Positions 1 to 5,683 of a stretch of 7,083 bases of DNA are shown here, one piece after another. This DNA is from Rhodobacter sp. (GTDB lineage Bacteria; Pseudomonadota; Alphaproteobacteria; Rhodobacterales; Rhodobacteraceae): contig JAIXVS010000294.1 in the NCBI GenBank assembly GCA_027482795.1, forward strand, positions 1-7,083, in the 5' to 3' direction. Position numbers and translations under genes: made by a program. Positions within the stretch are counted from its first letter, which is position 1. Each line of letters starts with the position of its first letter. The notes beneath the pieces were generated by a model. That model saw only the letters and a program-made list of their open reading frames with translations. It ran no database searches and was not told the DNA's origin.

Positions 1-3
1 CAA

Positions 4-627
4 ATGGCAAAACACCGCTTTGGACAAAAGATCGTGATGAAACCGCCCTTTTCCCCTGCCGCCAGCGCCATTGGCCCCGCCTCGATGGGCGAGGTGGTGA
101 TGGCTGCGCGCAAAGGCCCGCCGCCTGTGCATCTGTGGCATCCGCCGTTTTGCGGCGATATTGACATGCGTATCGCCCGTGATGGCACATGGTTTTACCA
201 AGGCACGCCCATTGGCCGCGCGCCGCTGGTGCGGCTGTTTTCCCAAATTTTGCGGCGCGAGGGGGATGATTATTTTTTGGTCACCCCCGTGGAAAAGGTG
301 GGGATTAAGGTGGATGATGCGCCGTTTTTGGCGGTGGATTTCACCGCCACGGGCAGCGGCGCGGCCCAAGTGCTGCATTTTGTGACCAAAACCGAAGACG
401 AGGTGACAGCCTGCGCCGATAACCCCATTCGCGTGGCGCGCGATGCTTCGGGCCAGCCTGCGCCTTATGTGCATATTCGCGCGGGGATGGAGGCGCTGAT
501 TGACCGCAAATCATTCTACCGCCTTGTGGATTTGGCCGTTGTGGCCCAACATATGGGGGCTGATTGGCTGGGCGTTTATTCGGATGGCGCGTTCTTTCCC
601 ATGATTCTTGCGGCCGAGCTGGTCTGA
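4..627 (+). CDS. DUF1285 family protein
   Basis: This protein of about 207 residues belongs to the DUF1285 family, whose biochemical role is not established. The family signature is visible at residues 41-73, with the conserved runs HLWHPPFCGD, MRIARDGTW and YQGTPIGR. A mixed alpha/beta body follows and ends in ADWLGVYSDGAFFP, which looks like a natural C-terminus. No signal peptide or membrane segment is seen, so it is probably cytoplasmic. The start is uncertain: the frame is still open at base 1, so the gene may begin upstream of the window. Internal ATG codons at 37, 85 and 100 are alternatives, and the conserved part begins only near residue 40. Its stop codon overlaps the next gene's ATG (bases 625-629, TGATG), which indicates translational coupling. 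The family call is firm; no function is assigned. Confidence 0.85.
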   Translation: MAKHRFGQKIVMKPPFSPAASAIGPASMGEVVMAARKGPPPVHLWHPPFCGDIDMRIARDGTWFYQGTPIGRAPLVRLFSQILRREGDDYFLVTPVEKVGIKVDDAPFLAVDFTATGSGAAQVLHFVTKTEDEVTACADNPIRVARDASGQPAPYVHIRAGMEALIDRKSFYRLVDLAVVAQHMGADWLGVYSDGAFFPMILAAELV

Positions 628-1421
628 TGCCCAAATTTGCCGCCAACCTGACCATGCTGTTTACCGAAGTGGCCATGCTAGACCGCCCTGCGCTGGCGCA
701 GCAAGCGGGCTTTGACGGGGCCGAAGTGCTGTTTCCCTATGACCATTCTATCGATGCGTGGCAGGGCGCATTGGGGGATTTTCCACTGTTGTTGATCAAC
801 ACACCGCCGGGTGACTGGGTGGCAGGGGATCGCGGCTTTGCCGCTGTGGCGGGGGGACAGGCGCAGTTTCAAGACAGTTTTCAGCGCGCCGCCGATTACG
901 CCCGCGCCTTATCGACCCCCCATTTTTCAAAGCCCCGTGTGCATGTGATGGCAGGGGTTGCGTCTGGGCCGCAGGCCGAAGCGGTGTATTTGGAAAATCT
1001 GGCTTGGGCATCGGCGCAGGCCCCCGATTTGATGCTGGTGATTGAACCTTTGAACCCCGATGACATGCCTGCCTATTTTCTGAACGATTTTGACCATGCC
1101 GCGCGGATGATTGATGATTTGGGCGCGGATAATGTGCGGCTGCAATTTGATCTGTGGCATGCGGCCAAAATTCACGGCAATGCGTGGGGCGTGTGGCAGC
1201 GCCATGCCGATATTGTCGGCCATATTCAAATTGCAGGCTTTCCCGCGCGGGCCGAGCCGGGTGGCGGCGGGTTTGATATGACCGCGCTGTGCGATGCAGT
1301 AGATGGCGGTGGGGCCGCTGGCGGCTGGATTGCCGCCGAATACCGCCCCGCGCGCGCCACGGTGCATGGTCTGGGCTGGCTGGCGGCGCTAAAATCGCGC
1401 AACCAGTTGATTGGGGCGTGA
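627..1421 (+). CDS. hyi: Hydroxypyruvate isomerase-like TIM-barrel protein
   Basis: This 264-residue protein resembles the Hyi/xylose-isomerase-like TIM-barrel family, whose best-known member interconverts hydroxypyruvate and tartronate semialdehyde in glyoxylate metabolism. The N-terminus (FAANLTMLFTEV), LFPYDH at 35-40, and NTPPGDW at 58-64 are typical. The expected metal and catalytic positions remain: E140 in VIEPLN, D175 and H178 in FDLWH, Q201 in HIQIA, and E238 in AEYRPA. Two stretches diverge from the family as I know it. The usual DLYHMQ...EGD region reads DLWHAAKIHGN, and the usual EPGTGEINY loop reads EPGGGGFDM, losing an acidic residue. The substrate could therefore differ. The ATG overlaps the upstream stop, and its length matches the roughly 260 residues of the family. 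It probably acts in the cytoplasm and is co-translated with the DUF1285 gene. Confidence 0.82.
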   Translation: MPKFAANLTMLFTEVAMLDRPALAQQAGFDGAEVLFPYDHSIDAWQGALGDFPLLLINTPPGDWVAGDRGFAAVAGGQAQFQDSFQRAADYARALSTPHFSKPRVHVMAGVASGPQAEAVYLENLAWASAQAPDLMLVIEPLNPDDMPAYFLNDFDHAARMIDDLGADNVRLQFDLWHAAKIHGNAWGVWQRHADIVGHIQIAGFPARAEPGGGGFDMTALCDAVDGGGAAGGWIAAEYRPARATVHGLGWLAALKSRNQLIGA

Positions 1422-1434
1422 TGTGGCGGGCGTG

Positions 1435-2049
1435 GTGGCCGATTACGGGTTTGAGGCGGCCTTAGGCGGCATCGTTGCGGGGGTGGATGAGGTGGGGCGC
1501 GGCCCGCTGGCTGGCCCTGTTACGGCGGCTGCGGTTATTCTGAACCCTGCAAACATTCCCCATGGTTTGGCCGATAGCAAAACGCTGACTGCCGCGCGGC
1601 GGCAGGCGCTGTTTGGGGCCATTATGGCCAGCGCCGAAGTGTCCATCGCCCATGCATCGGCGCAAGAGATTGACGAGATGAACATCCTACGCGCGAGTCA
1701 TCTGGCGATGGTGCGGGCACTGGCTGGCCTGCCGCGCGCGCCAGATCATGCGCTGATTGACGGCAATCTTATTCCCAAGGGGCTGAGCATTCCCGCCACG
1801 GCGATTGTGAAGGGCGATGCCAAATCGCTGTCTATCGCTGCGGCTTCCATCATCGCCAAAGTCACGCGCGACGCGCTGATGGTGGATTTGGCGCAACAGT
1901 TTCCCCAATACGGCTGGGATCAAAACGCAGGCTACCCCACGCCCGCGCATCTATCGGCGCTGCAAACCCATGGGGTGACCCCTTGGCATAGGCGTTCGTT
2001 TAAACCTGTCCACAATATCTTGTATCAAGAACATTTTATAACCCGTTGA
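1435..2049 (+). CDS. rnhB: Ribonuclease HII
   Basis: RNase HII cleaves RNA in RNA-DNA hybrids and starts removal of ribonucleotides misincorporated in DNA. With a GTG start at 1435 the product has 204 residues, normal for the family. The signature AGVDEVGRGPLAGP is near residues 15-28. The four acidic catalytic positions are all visible: D18 and E19 (DEVGRG), D109 (IDGN) and D128 (KGDAK). Conserved AASIIAKVTRD, QYGWDQNAGYPT and HRRSF motifs follow. The start is ambiguous: GTG at 1423, GTG at 1432 and TTG at 1411 are also in frame. I prefer 1435 because GGCGG at 1425-1429 sits five bases upstream and the product then begins near the conserved part. The ATG at 1421, which overlaps the previous stop, is in a different frame and closes after 14 codons. 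It is probably cotranscribed with the two genes before it. Confidence 0.93.
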   Translation: MADYGFEAALGGIVAGVDEVGRGPLAGPVTAAAVILNPANIPHGLADSKTLTAARRQALFGAIMASAEVSIAHASAQEIDEMNILRASHLAMVRALAGLPRAPDHALIDGNLIPKGLSIPATAIVKGDAKSLSIAAASIIAKVTRDALMVDLAQQFPQYGWDQNAGYPTPAHLSALQTHGVTPWHRRSFKPVHNILYQEHFITR

Positions 2050-2052
2050 TTC
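2048..2052. promoter_or_regulatory. GANTC site upstream of ccrM
   Basis: GATTC overlaps the rnhB stop codon and lies 81 bases before the ccrM ATG, about 10 bases upstream of the candidate -35. GANTC is the recognition sequence of CcrM methyltransferases, and in Caulobacter GANTC methylation near the ccrM promoter affects its expression. A feedback role here is inference from position only. Confidence 0.4.
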
Positions 2053-2062
2053 AATAAAGAAT

Positions 2063-2091
2063 TTGACGAATGGCGTTTTTCCGCCCATTCT
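2063..2091 (+). promoter_or_regulatory. Candidate ccrM promoter
   Basis: TTGACG (2063-2068, five of six matches to the sigma-70 -35 consensus) is followed after 17 bases by CATTCT (2086-2091, three of six matches to the -10). Transcription would begin near 2098. It lies in the only sizeable gap of the plus-strand run before ccrM, and rnhB shows no terminator, so read-through may also feed ccrM. A single TTAAC (2096-2100) resembles a CtrA half-site, but the second half-site is missing. Confidence 0.4.
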
Positions 2092-2102
2092 GCCCTTAAC
2101 AA

Positions 2103-2117
2103 GCCGCGCAAAGCGGC
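2103..2117 (+). other. Small hairpin in the ccrM leader
   Basis: GCCGC (2103-2107) and GCGGC (2113-2117) can form a five-base-pair stem with a five-base loop. It ends six bases before the likely ribosome binding site AGAGG (2123-2127), which is itself six bases from the ccrM ATG. It could influence translation, but a stem this short in G+C-rich DNA may be chance. Confidence 0.3.
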
Positions 2118-2133
2118 GGAGCAGAGGCAGACA

Positions 2134-3258
2134 ATGGCGCGTAAACTGGTGACAGAGCAGGGGCAAACCCTGCCGCTGAATGAAATTCTTGATGGTGACT
2201 GTATCGAACGGATGAACGCCTTGCCTGCGGGCAGCGTCGATTTGATCTTTGCCGACCCCCCCTATAACTTGCAGCTTAAGGGCGATTTGCACCGCCCCGA
2301 CAACAGCCTTGTTGATGCGGTGGATGACCACTGGGATCAATTTGCCAGCTTTGCCGCCTATGACAGGTTTACCCGCGATTGGCTGGCCGCCGCCAAGCGC
2401 ATGCTGAAACCAAACGGGGCGATTTGGGTGATTGGCAGCTATCACAATATTTTCCGCGTGGGGGCCGCCCTGCAAGATAACGAGTTTTGGGTGCTGAACG
2501 ATGTTGTTTGGCGCAAATCTAACCCGATGCCAAACTTTCGCGGCAAACGCCTGACCAATGCGCATGAAACGCTGATCTGGGCGTCGCGCGATGAGCATTC
2601 CAAATATACCTTCAATTACGAAGCGCTGAAGGAACTCAATGACGGGGTGCAGATGCGGTCTGACTGGGTGCTGCCCATTTGCACGGGGCATGAGCGCCTG
2701 AAAGACGAGCATGGCGACAAGGCCCACCCCACGCAAAAACCCGAAAGCCTGCTGCACCGCATTTTGATTGCCACCACCAATGCAGGCGATGTGGTGCTGG
2801 ACCCGTTCTTTGGCACGGGCACCACGGGGGCGGTTGCCAAAATGCTGGGCCGCGACTTTATTGGGATTGAACGCGAAGAGGCGTATCGCAAGGTCGCCGC
2901 CGAGCGTATTGCAAGGGTGCGGCGCTTTGACGCCTCGGCCCTAGAGGTGACGGGTAGCAAACGGGCAGAGCCGCGCGTGCCCTTTGGCCAAGTGGTGGAA
3001 CGCGGTATGCTGCGCCCTGGCGAGGAATTGTTTTCGCTGGGCAACCGTTACAGCGCCAAAGTACGCGCCGATGGCACGTTGATTGGGGCGGATGTGAAGG
3101 GTTCCATCCACCAAGTGGGCGCGCATTTGGAAGGTGCACCATCGTGCAACGGGTGGACATATTGGCATTTTAAGCGTGATGGAAAGATGATTCCCATCGA
3201 TATTCTGCGCCAACAAATCCGCGCCGAACTTGAATCCAGCGACGGGCGCAAGCACTAG
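2134..3258 (+). CDS. ccrM: CcrM-type adenine-N6 DNA methyltransferase (GANTC)
   Basis: This 374-residue protein is a class beta adenine-N6 methyltransferase of the CcrM family, which methylates the adenine in GANTC and couples methylation state to the cell cycle in many alphaproteobacteria. The catalytic motif ADPPYNLQL (DPPY at 41-44) comes before the S-adenosylmethionine motif DPFFGTGTTG (223-232), the beta-class order. HPTQKPESLL (198-207) is the motif next to the SAM site. Residues from about 270 to 365 form the C-terminal extension characteristic of CcrM, with GSIHQVGAHLEG and GWTYWHFKRDGK, thought to help DNA recognition. No restriction endonuclease gene lies nearby, consistent with an orphan regulatory enzyme. 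AGAGG at 2123-2127 supports the ATG. It follows rnhB by 84 bases and ends before a strong terminator. The specificity is inferred from the family and the local scarcity of GANTC. Confidence 0.95.
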   Translation: MARKLVTEQGQTLPLNEILDGDCIERMNALPAGSVDLIFADPPYNLQLKGDLHRPDNSLVDAVDDHWDQFASFAAYDRFTRDWLAAAKRMLKPNGAIWVIGSYHNIFRVGAALQDNEFWVLNDVVWRKSNPMPNFRGKRLTNAHETLIWASRDEHSKYTFNYEALKELNDGVQMRSDWVLPICTGHERLKDEHGDKAHPTQKPESLLHRILIATTNAGDVVLDPFFGTGTTGAVAKMLGRDFIGIEREEAYRKVAAERIARVRRFDASALEVTGSKRAEPRVPFGQVVERGMLRPGEELFSLGNRYSAKVRADGTLIGADVKGSIHQVGAHLEGAPSCNGWTYWHFKRDGKMIPIDILRQQIRAELESSDGRKH

Positions 3259-3286
3259 CAAACCCAAAGCATACCCAGATGCCTAA

Positions 3287-3304
3287 GCCGCACTATGGTG
3301 CGGC
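3287..3304. other. Perfect hairpin downstream of ccrM
   Basis: GCCGCAC (3287-3293) and GTGCGGC (3298-3304) pair perfectly around a TATG loop, 28 bases after the ccrM stop. There is no T-run on either strand, so it is not a standard intrinsic terminator by itself. It may protect the ccrM mRNA 3' end or slow antisense transcription arriving from the convergent alkB-like gene. Confidence 0.5.
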
Positions 3305-3311
3305 CACCTAT

Positions 3312-3350
3312 CCGCCATGCTTTGGGCCTACCCAAGCATGGCGGTTTTTT
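3312..3350 (+). terminator. Rho-independent terminator of ccrM
   Basis: CCGCCATGCTT (3312-3322) pairs with AAGCATGGCGG (3334-3344). GGG and CCC extend the stem beyond a single bulged T, leaving a four-base loop, and six T residues follow (3345-3350). This is a strong intrinsic terminator for plus-strand transcription. The minus strand lacks a matching U-tract, so it should not stop the convergent transcript efficiently. Confidence 0.9.
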
Positions 3351-3377
3351 CATTTCTGAACACATGTTTCTGACCGT

Positions 3378-4517
3378 TTATTTAGATACGGGGTTCAGAG
3401 CCTTGTTATAGGGGTGCCAATCGGTGATGTCGGGGTAGAACTGCGCGCGCCATGCCCGCACGCGCGGGTTCATCACGCGCCGCCACAGGGGCGGGATCAG
3501 TGCGGCAATCCCCATAACGGGATAGCCATAAGGCAAGCATGGGGCGCGGTCTGGCCCATAGGTTTGCAGCAAGGGAAAGCGGCGGTCGGGTTTGTAATGG
3601 TGATCGGAATGGCGTTGCAGGTTGATCAGCAGCCAGTTTGATGCCTGATGCGCCGAATTCCACGAATGATGCGGCATGACATGTTCGTATTTTCCGCCCC
3701 CCAAATGGCGGCGGGTTAGGCCGTAATGTTCGATATAATTAATCAGCTCTAACTGCAAAATCGCCACAAAGGCCTGCAAGGCAAACAGCCCCAGCCCCAG
3801 CGTGCCGCCAATGCCAAAGGCCAGCGCCACAAAGCCGAGTTGCAGCGCGCCATATGTCCAAAACGGGTTGGCCGAATGCCAAAACGGCAGGCCCCGCCGC
3901 GCCAGCATGGCCGCTTCGCTGCGCCAAGCCGACACCAAAGATTGCCGCAAAACGCGCGGGAAAAAGCGATGAAACCCCTCATTATAGCGGGCGGTGACAG
4001 CATCGCGCGGGGTGGCAACATGGCTGTGATGCACGCGCAAATGTTCAGATCGAAAATGGCTGTACAGAACCGATGCCATCAGCAAATCGCCTAAAGTCCG
4101 CTCTAGGCGGTTTTTCTGGTGCATCAATTCATGGGCATAGGTGATGCCGATGGTGCCTGAAAACACGCCAAACCCGAAAAAGGCGGCGAATTTTTCGCCC
4201 ACATCCAATTGCGCCGCTTGCGGCACATAGGCCAGCATCCAGATCAGCAGCACCAGCTGAATGGGAAACCACGCGATGGTGATGGCGCGGTACCAGAACA
4301 AATCTGCATCCGGCGTGTTCGGGTCGGCGTTGTGCGGGTCTTCGCCGATCAGCGCATCCAATGCGCTGAACATCCACCATGCCAGCAGGGGCGGCAGGAT
4401 CAACGCTGCGCCACCCGTAAGCGTTGCTGCAATCACAACGACCGGCCCGCACAGTGACAGCCAAAATGGCAGCGCGCGGGTGATGCTTTTGACTTGGGCG
4501 TTGGTCAGCGTGGGCAT
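3378..4517 (-). CDS. alkB: AlkB-like membrane alkane 1-monooxygenase
   Basis: This 379-residue integral membrane protein belongs to the AlkB branch of the membrane fatty-acid desaturase/hydroxylase superfamily. Such enzymes hydroxylate terminal carbons of alkanes at a diiron centre, with electrons from rubredoxin. The histidine boxes are in order: HELMHQK (129-135), EHLRVHH (158-164), NYIEHYG (260-266) and QRHSDHH (301-307). Hydrophobic segments lie near 17-50, 80-97, 110-127, 227-257 and 333-345. The second box has valine where canonical AlkB has glycine (EHxxGHH), so this is a divergent subgroup and its natural substrate is not certain. No rubredoxin or rubredoxin reductase gene is present in the window. 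The ATG is supported by AGGAGA (4526-4531, eight bases upstream). It follows mutY by 46 bases on the same strand with no visible terminator between, so the two probably share a transcript. Confidence 0.87.
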   Translation of the reverse strand: MPTLTNAQVKSITRALPFWLSLCGPVVVIAATLTGGAALILPPLLAWWMFSALDALIGEDPHNADPNTPDADLFWYRAITIAWFPIQLVLLIWMLAYVPQAAQLDVGEKFAAFFGFGVFSGTIGITYAHELMHQKNRLERTLGDLLMASVLYSHFRSEHLRVHHSHVATPRDAVTARYNEGFHRFFPRVLRQSLVSAWRSEAAMLARRGLPFWHSANPFWTYGALQLGFVALAFGIGGTLGLGLFALQAFVAILQLELINYIEHYGLTRRHLGGGKYEHVMPHHSWNSAHQASNWLLINLQRHSDHHYKPDRRFPLLQTYGPDRAPCLPYGYPVMGIAALIPPLWRRVMNPRVRAWRAQFYPDITDWHPYNKALNPVSK

Positions 4518-4525
4518 GGCGCAAT

Positions 4526-4531
4526 TCTCCT
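4526..4531 (-). promoter_or_regulatory. Ribosome binding site of the alkB-like gene
   Basis: Read on the minus strand this is AGGAGA, eight bases before the ATG at 4517. It is the clearest Shine-Dalgarno sequence in the window. It suggests the gene is translated independently of mutY even if they share an mRNA. Confidence 0.75.
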
Positions 4532-4563
4532 ACAGGTGCAGTCTAGCAGGTTTACGCTCCACC

Positions 4564-5592
4564 TCAACGCGTCACAACATCGCTCCAAATGGTAAAGACT
4601 TTGCGCATCAGGGTGGGCAGGTCTTTGGGGTTTAGCGGCATGAATGCCCCGCGCGCGGGGTTGCAGGGCGCGTCTGATGCCAGCACCTGCAAGTTCAGAT
4701 GAAAATGGGTAAAGGTGTGGCGCGCGGTGCCCAGCGTTTGATACTCCAGCGGCGCGGGCGGGGGCGCATCGCTGCCATCCCAGCCTGATGAGGGGAAGGA
4801 CAGCATCCCGCCCAGCAGCCCCTTTTCCGCCCGCCGTTCCAGTAAAAACGCGCCATCCGTGGGGCGGCGGATGATCCAGACCTGCCCTGTGCGGGTGGGC
4901 TTTTCGGGTTTGGGCAGTTTGCGGGGCAGATCGGCGGCAATGCCAGCCGCGCGGGCGGCGCAGTGGTGCAATATCGGGCAAATGCCGCAGGCGGGGCTGC
5001 GGGGCGTGCAAATGGTTGCGCCCAAATCCATCACCGCTTGGGCATAATCGCCCGCGCGGGTTTGGGGTGTTTGGCTGGCGGCCAAATCGTAAAGCTGCGC
5101 CTTTGCGGTGGGCAGCGGGGTTTGCACGGCAAAAACGCGCGCCATCACCCGTTCGACATTGCCGTCCATCACCACGGCGGGCTGGTCATAGGCAATGGCA
5201 GCAATGGCGGCGGCGGTATAGGGGCCAATGCCGCGCAGGGCGCGCAGGCCCGCCTCGTCGGTTGGAAAGCCGCCCATCTGTGCCACCTGCCGCGCGCAGG
5301 CCAAAAGGTTTCTTGCGCGGGCATAGTATCCCAGCCCCGCCCACTGGGCCATGACATCGCCATCATCGGCGGCGGCCAGCGCGCCCACATCGGGCCAGCG
5401 CGCGGTGAAACGGGTGAAATAATCGGTCACGGCGGCGACGGTGGTTTGTTGCAGCATCACCTCGGACAGCCAAACGCGATACGGATCGGGCCGCACACCG
5501 CCTGCGCGGTCGGCTGGGCTGGTGCGCCACGGCATTTTGCGCGCCGCGCCATCATACCACGCCAACAGATCGCCGCTGATCGTATCACGCAA
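4564..5592 (-). CDS. mutY: A/G-specific adenine DNA glycosylase MutY
   Basis: MutY removes adenine mispaired with 8-oxoguanine in base excision repair, preventing G:C to T:A mutations. The 342-residue length is normal. Catalytic E44 lies in WLSEVMLQQTTVAAV. The helix-hairpin-helix LRGIGPYTAAAI (119-130) leads to the catalytic aspartate D143 in VMDGNVERV. The iron-sulfur cluster ligands C195, C202, C205 and C211 have the classic C-x6-C-x2-C-x5-C spacing. The C-terminal NUDIX-like 8-oxoG reading domain runs from about 235, with LLGGMLSFPS and HTFTHFHL, where many MutY proteins have serine in the F-S-H loop. The start is TTG: an in-frame stop lies two codons upstream, AAGGGG (5600-5605) is seven bases away, and the conserved LLAWYD follows at once. 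It is divergent from the dciA-like gene and leads a mutY-alkB pair. Confidence 0.95.
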   Translation of the reverse strand: MRDTISGDLLAWYDGAARKMPWRTSPADRAGGVRPDPYRVWLSEVMLQQTTVAAVTDYFTRFTARWPDVGALAAADDGDVMAQWAGLGYYARARNLLACARQVAQMGGFPTDEAGLRALRGIGPYTAAAIAAIAYDQPAVVMDGNVERVMARVFAVQTPLPTAKAQLYDLAASQTPQTRAGDYAQAVMDLGATICTPRSPACGICPILHHCAARAAGIAADLPRKLPKPEKPTRTGQVWIIRRPTDGAFLLERRAEKGLLGGMLSFPSSGWDGSDAPPPAPLEYQTLGTARHTFTHFHLNLQVLASDAPCNPARGAFMPLNPKDLPTLMRKVFTIWSDVVTR

Positions 5593-5599
5593 GTTTTAT

Positions 5600-5605
5600 C
5601 CCCTT
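5600..5605 (-). promoter_or_regulatory. Ribosome binding site fixing the TTG start of mutY
   Basis: On the minus strand this reads AAGGGG, seven bases before the TTG at 5592. With the in-frame stop just upstream and the next in-frame ATG only at residue 20, within the conserved N-terminal region, it supports TTG as the true start. Confidence 0.65.
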
Positions 5606-5629
5606 TTGCGCCGCCCACGCGCCGCAGCA

Positions 5630-5659
5630 CTGGCAAGCGCGGCCCCATGCCCCTACAAT
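5630..5659 (+). promoter_or_regulatory. Candidate promoter of the dciA-dsbA unit
   Basis: CTGGCA (5630-5635, four of six matches to the -35) and TACAAT (5654-5659, five of six matches to the -10) are separated by 18 bases. Transcription would begin near 5666, giving a leader of about 18 bases. No strong ribosome binding site is seen before the ATG at 5684. Confidence 0.5.
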
Positions 5660-5664
5660 AGGGG
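5650..5664. promoter_or_regulatory. Perfect palindrome over divergent -10 elements (possible operator)
   Basis: CCCCTACAATAGGGG is a perfect six-base inverted repeat around CAA. It covers the candidate -10 of the plus-strand promoter (TACAAT) and also the candidate minus-strand -10 (TATTGT, 5655-5660). This is a suitable place for a dimeric regulator to control both directions. No regulator gene is present in the window, and the operator role is inference. Confidence 0.4.
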
Positions 5665-5683
5665 AAATTACGCAAAGTGCCAT
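5655..5683 (-). promoter_or_regulatory. Candidate promoter of mutY-alkB
   Basis: Read on the minus strand, ATGGCA (5678-5683, four of six matches to the -35) is followed after 17 bases by TATTGT (5655-5660, four of six matches to the -10). The leader before the TTG at 5592 would be about 55 bases. The match is modest, and it would overlap the promoter that faces the other way. Confidence 0.35.

Noticed and set aside
927..1367. Minus-strand open frame of 146 codons inside hyi
   Set aside because: No recognisable motif and no separate regulatory signals; it is antisense to a well-supported gene.
2096..2100. CtrA binding site at the ccrM promoter
   Set aside because: Only one TTAAC half-site is present; no second TTAA half lies at the expected seven-base spacing.
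1951..2757. Long minus-strand open frame of 268 codons opposite the rnhB end and ccrM
   Set aside because: It runs antisense to a certain methyltransferase gene, shows no recognisable domain, and is explained by high-G+C codon bias leaving the opposite strand free of stops.
3287..3304. Bidirectional terminator at the first hairpin
   Set aside because: Neither side has a T-run suited to intrinsic termination, so it is listed only as a hairpin.
4963..5661. Plus-strand open frame of 232 codons opposite mutY
   Set aside because: Its composition is rich in Gly, Ala, His and Arg with no family motif. It lies fully antisense to a clear MutY and is a codon-bias shadow.
5441..5683. N-terminal extension of the DciA frame back to 5441
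   Set aside because: It would overlap the mutY coding region and its start. The added residues match nothing in DUF721, and the conserved domain fits the ATG at 5684.
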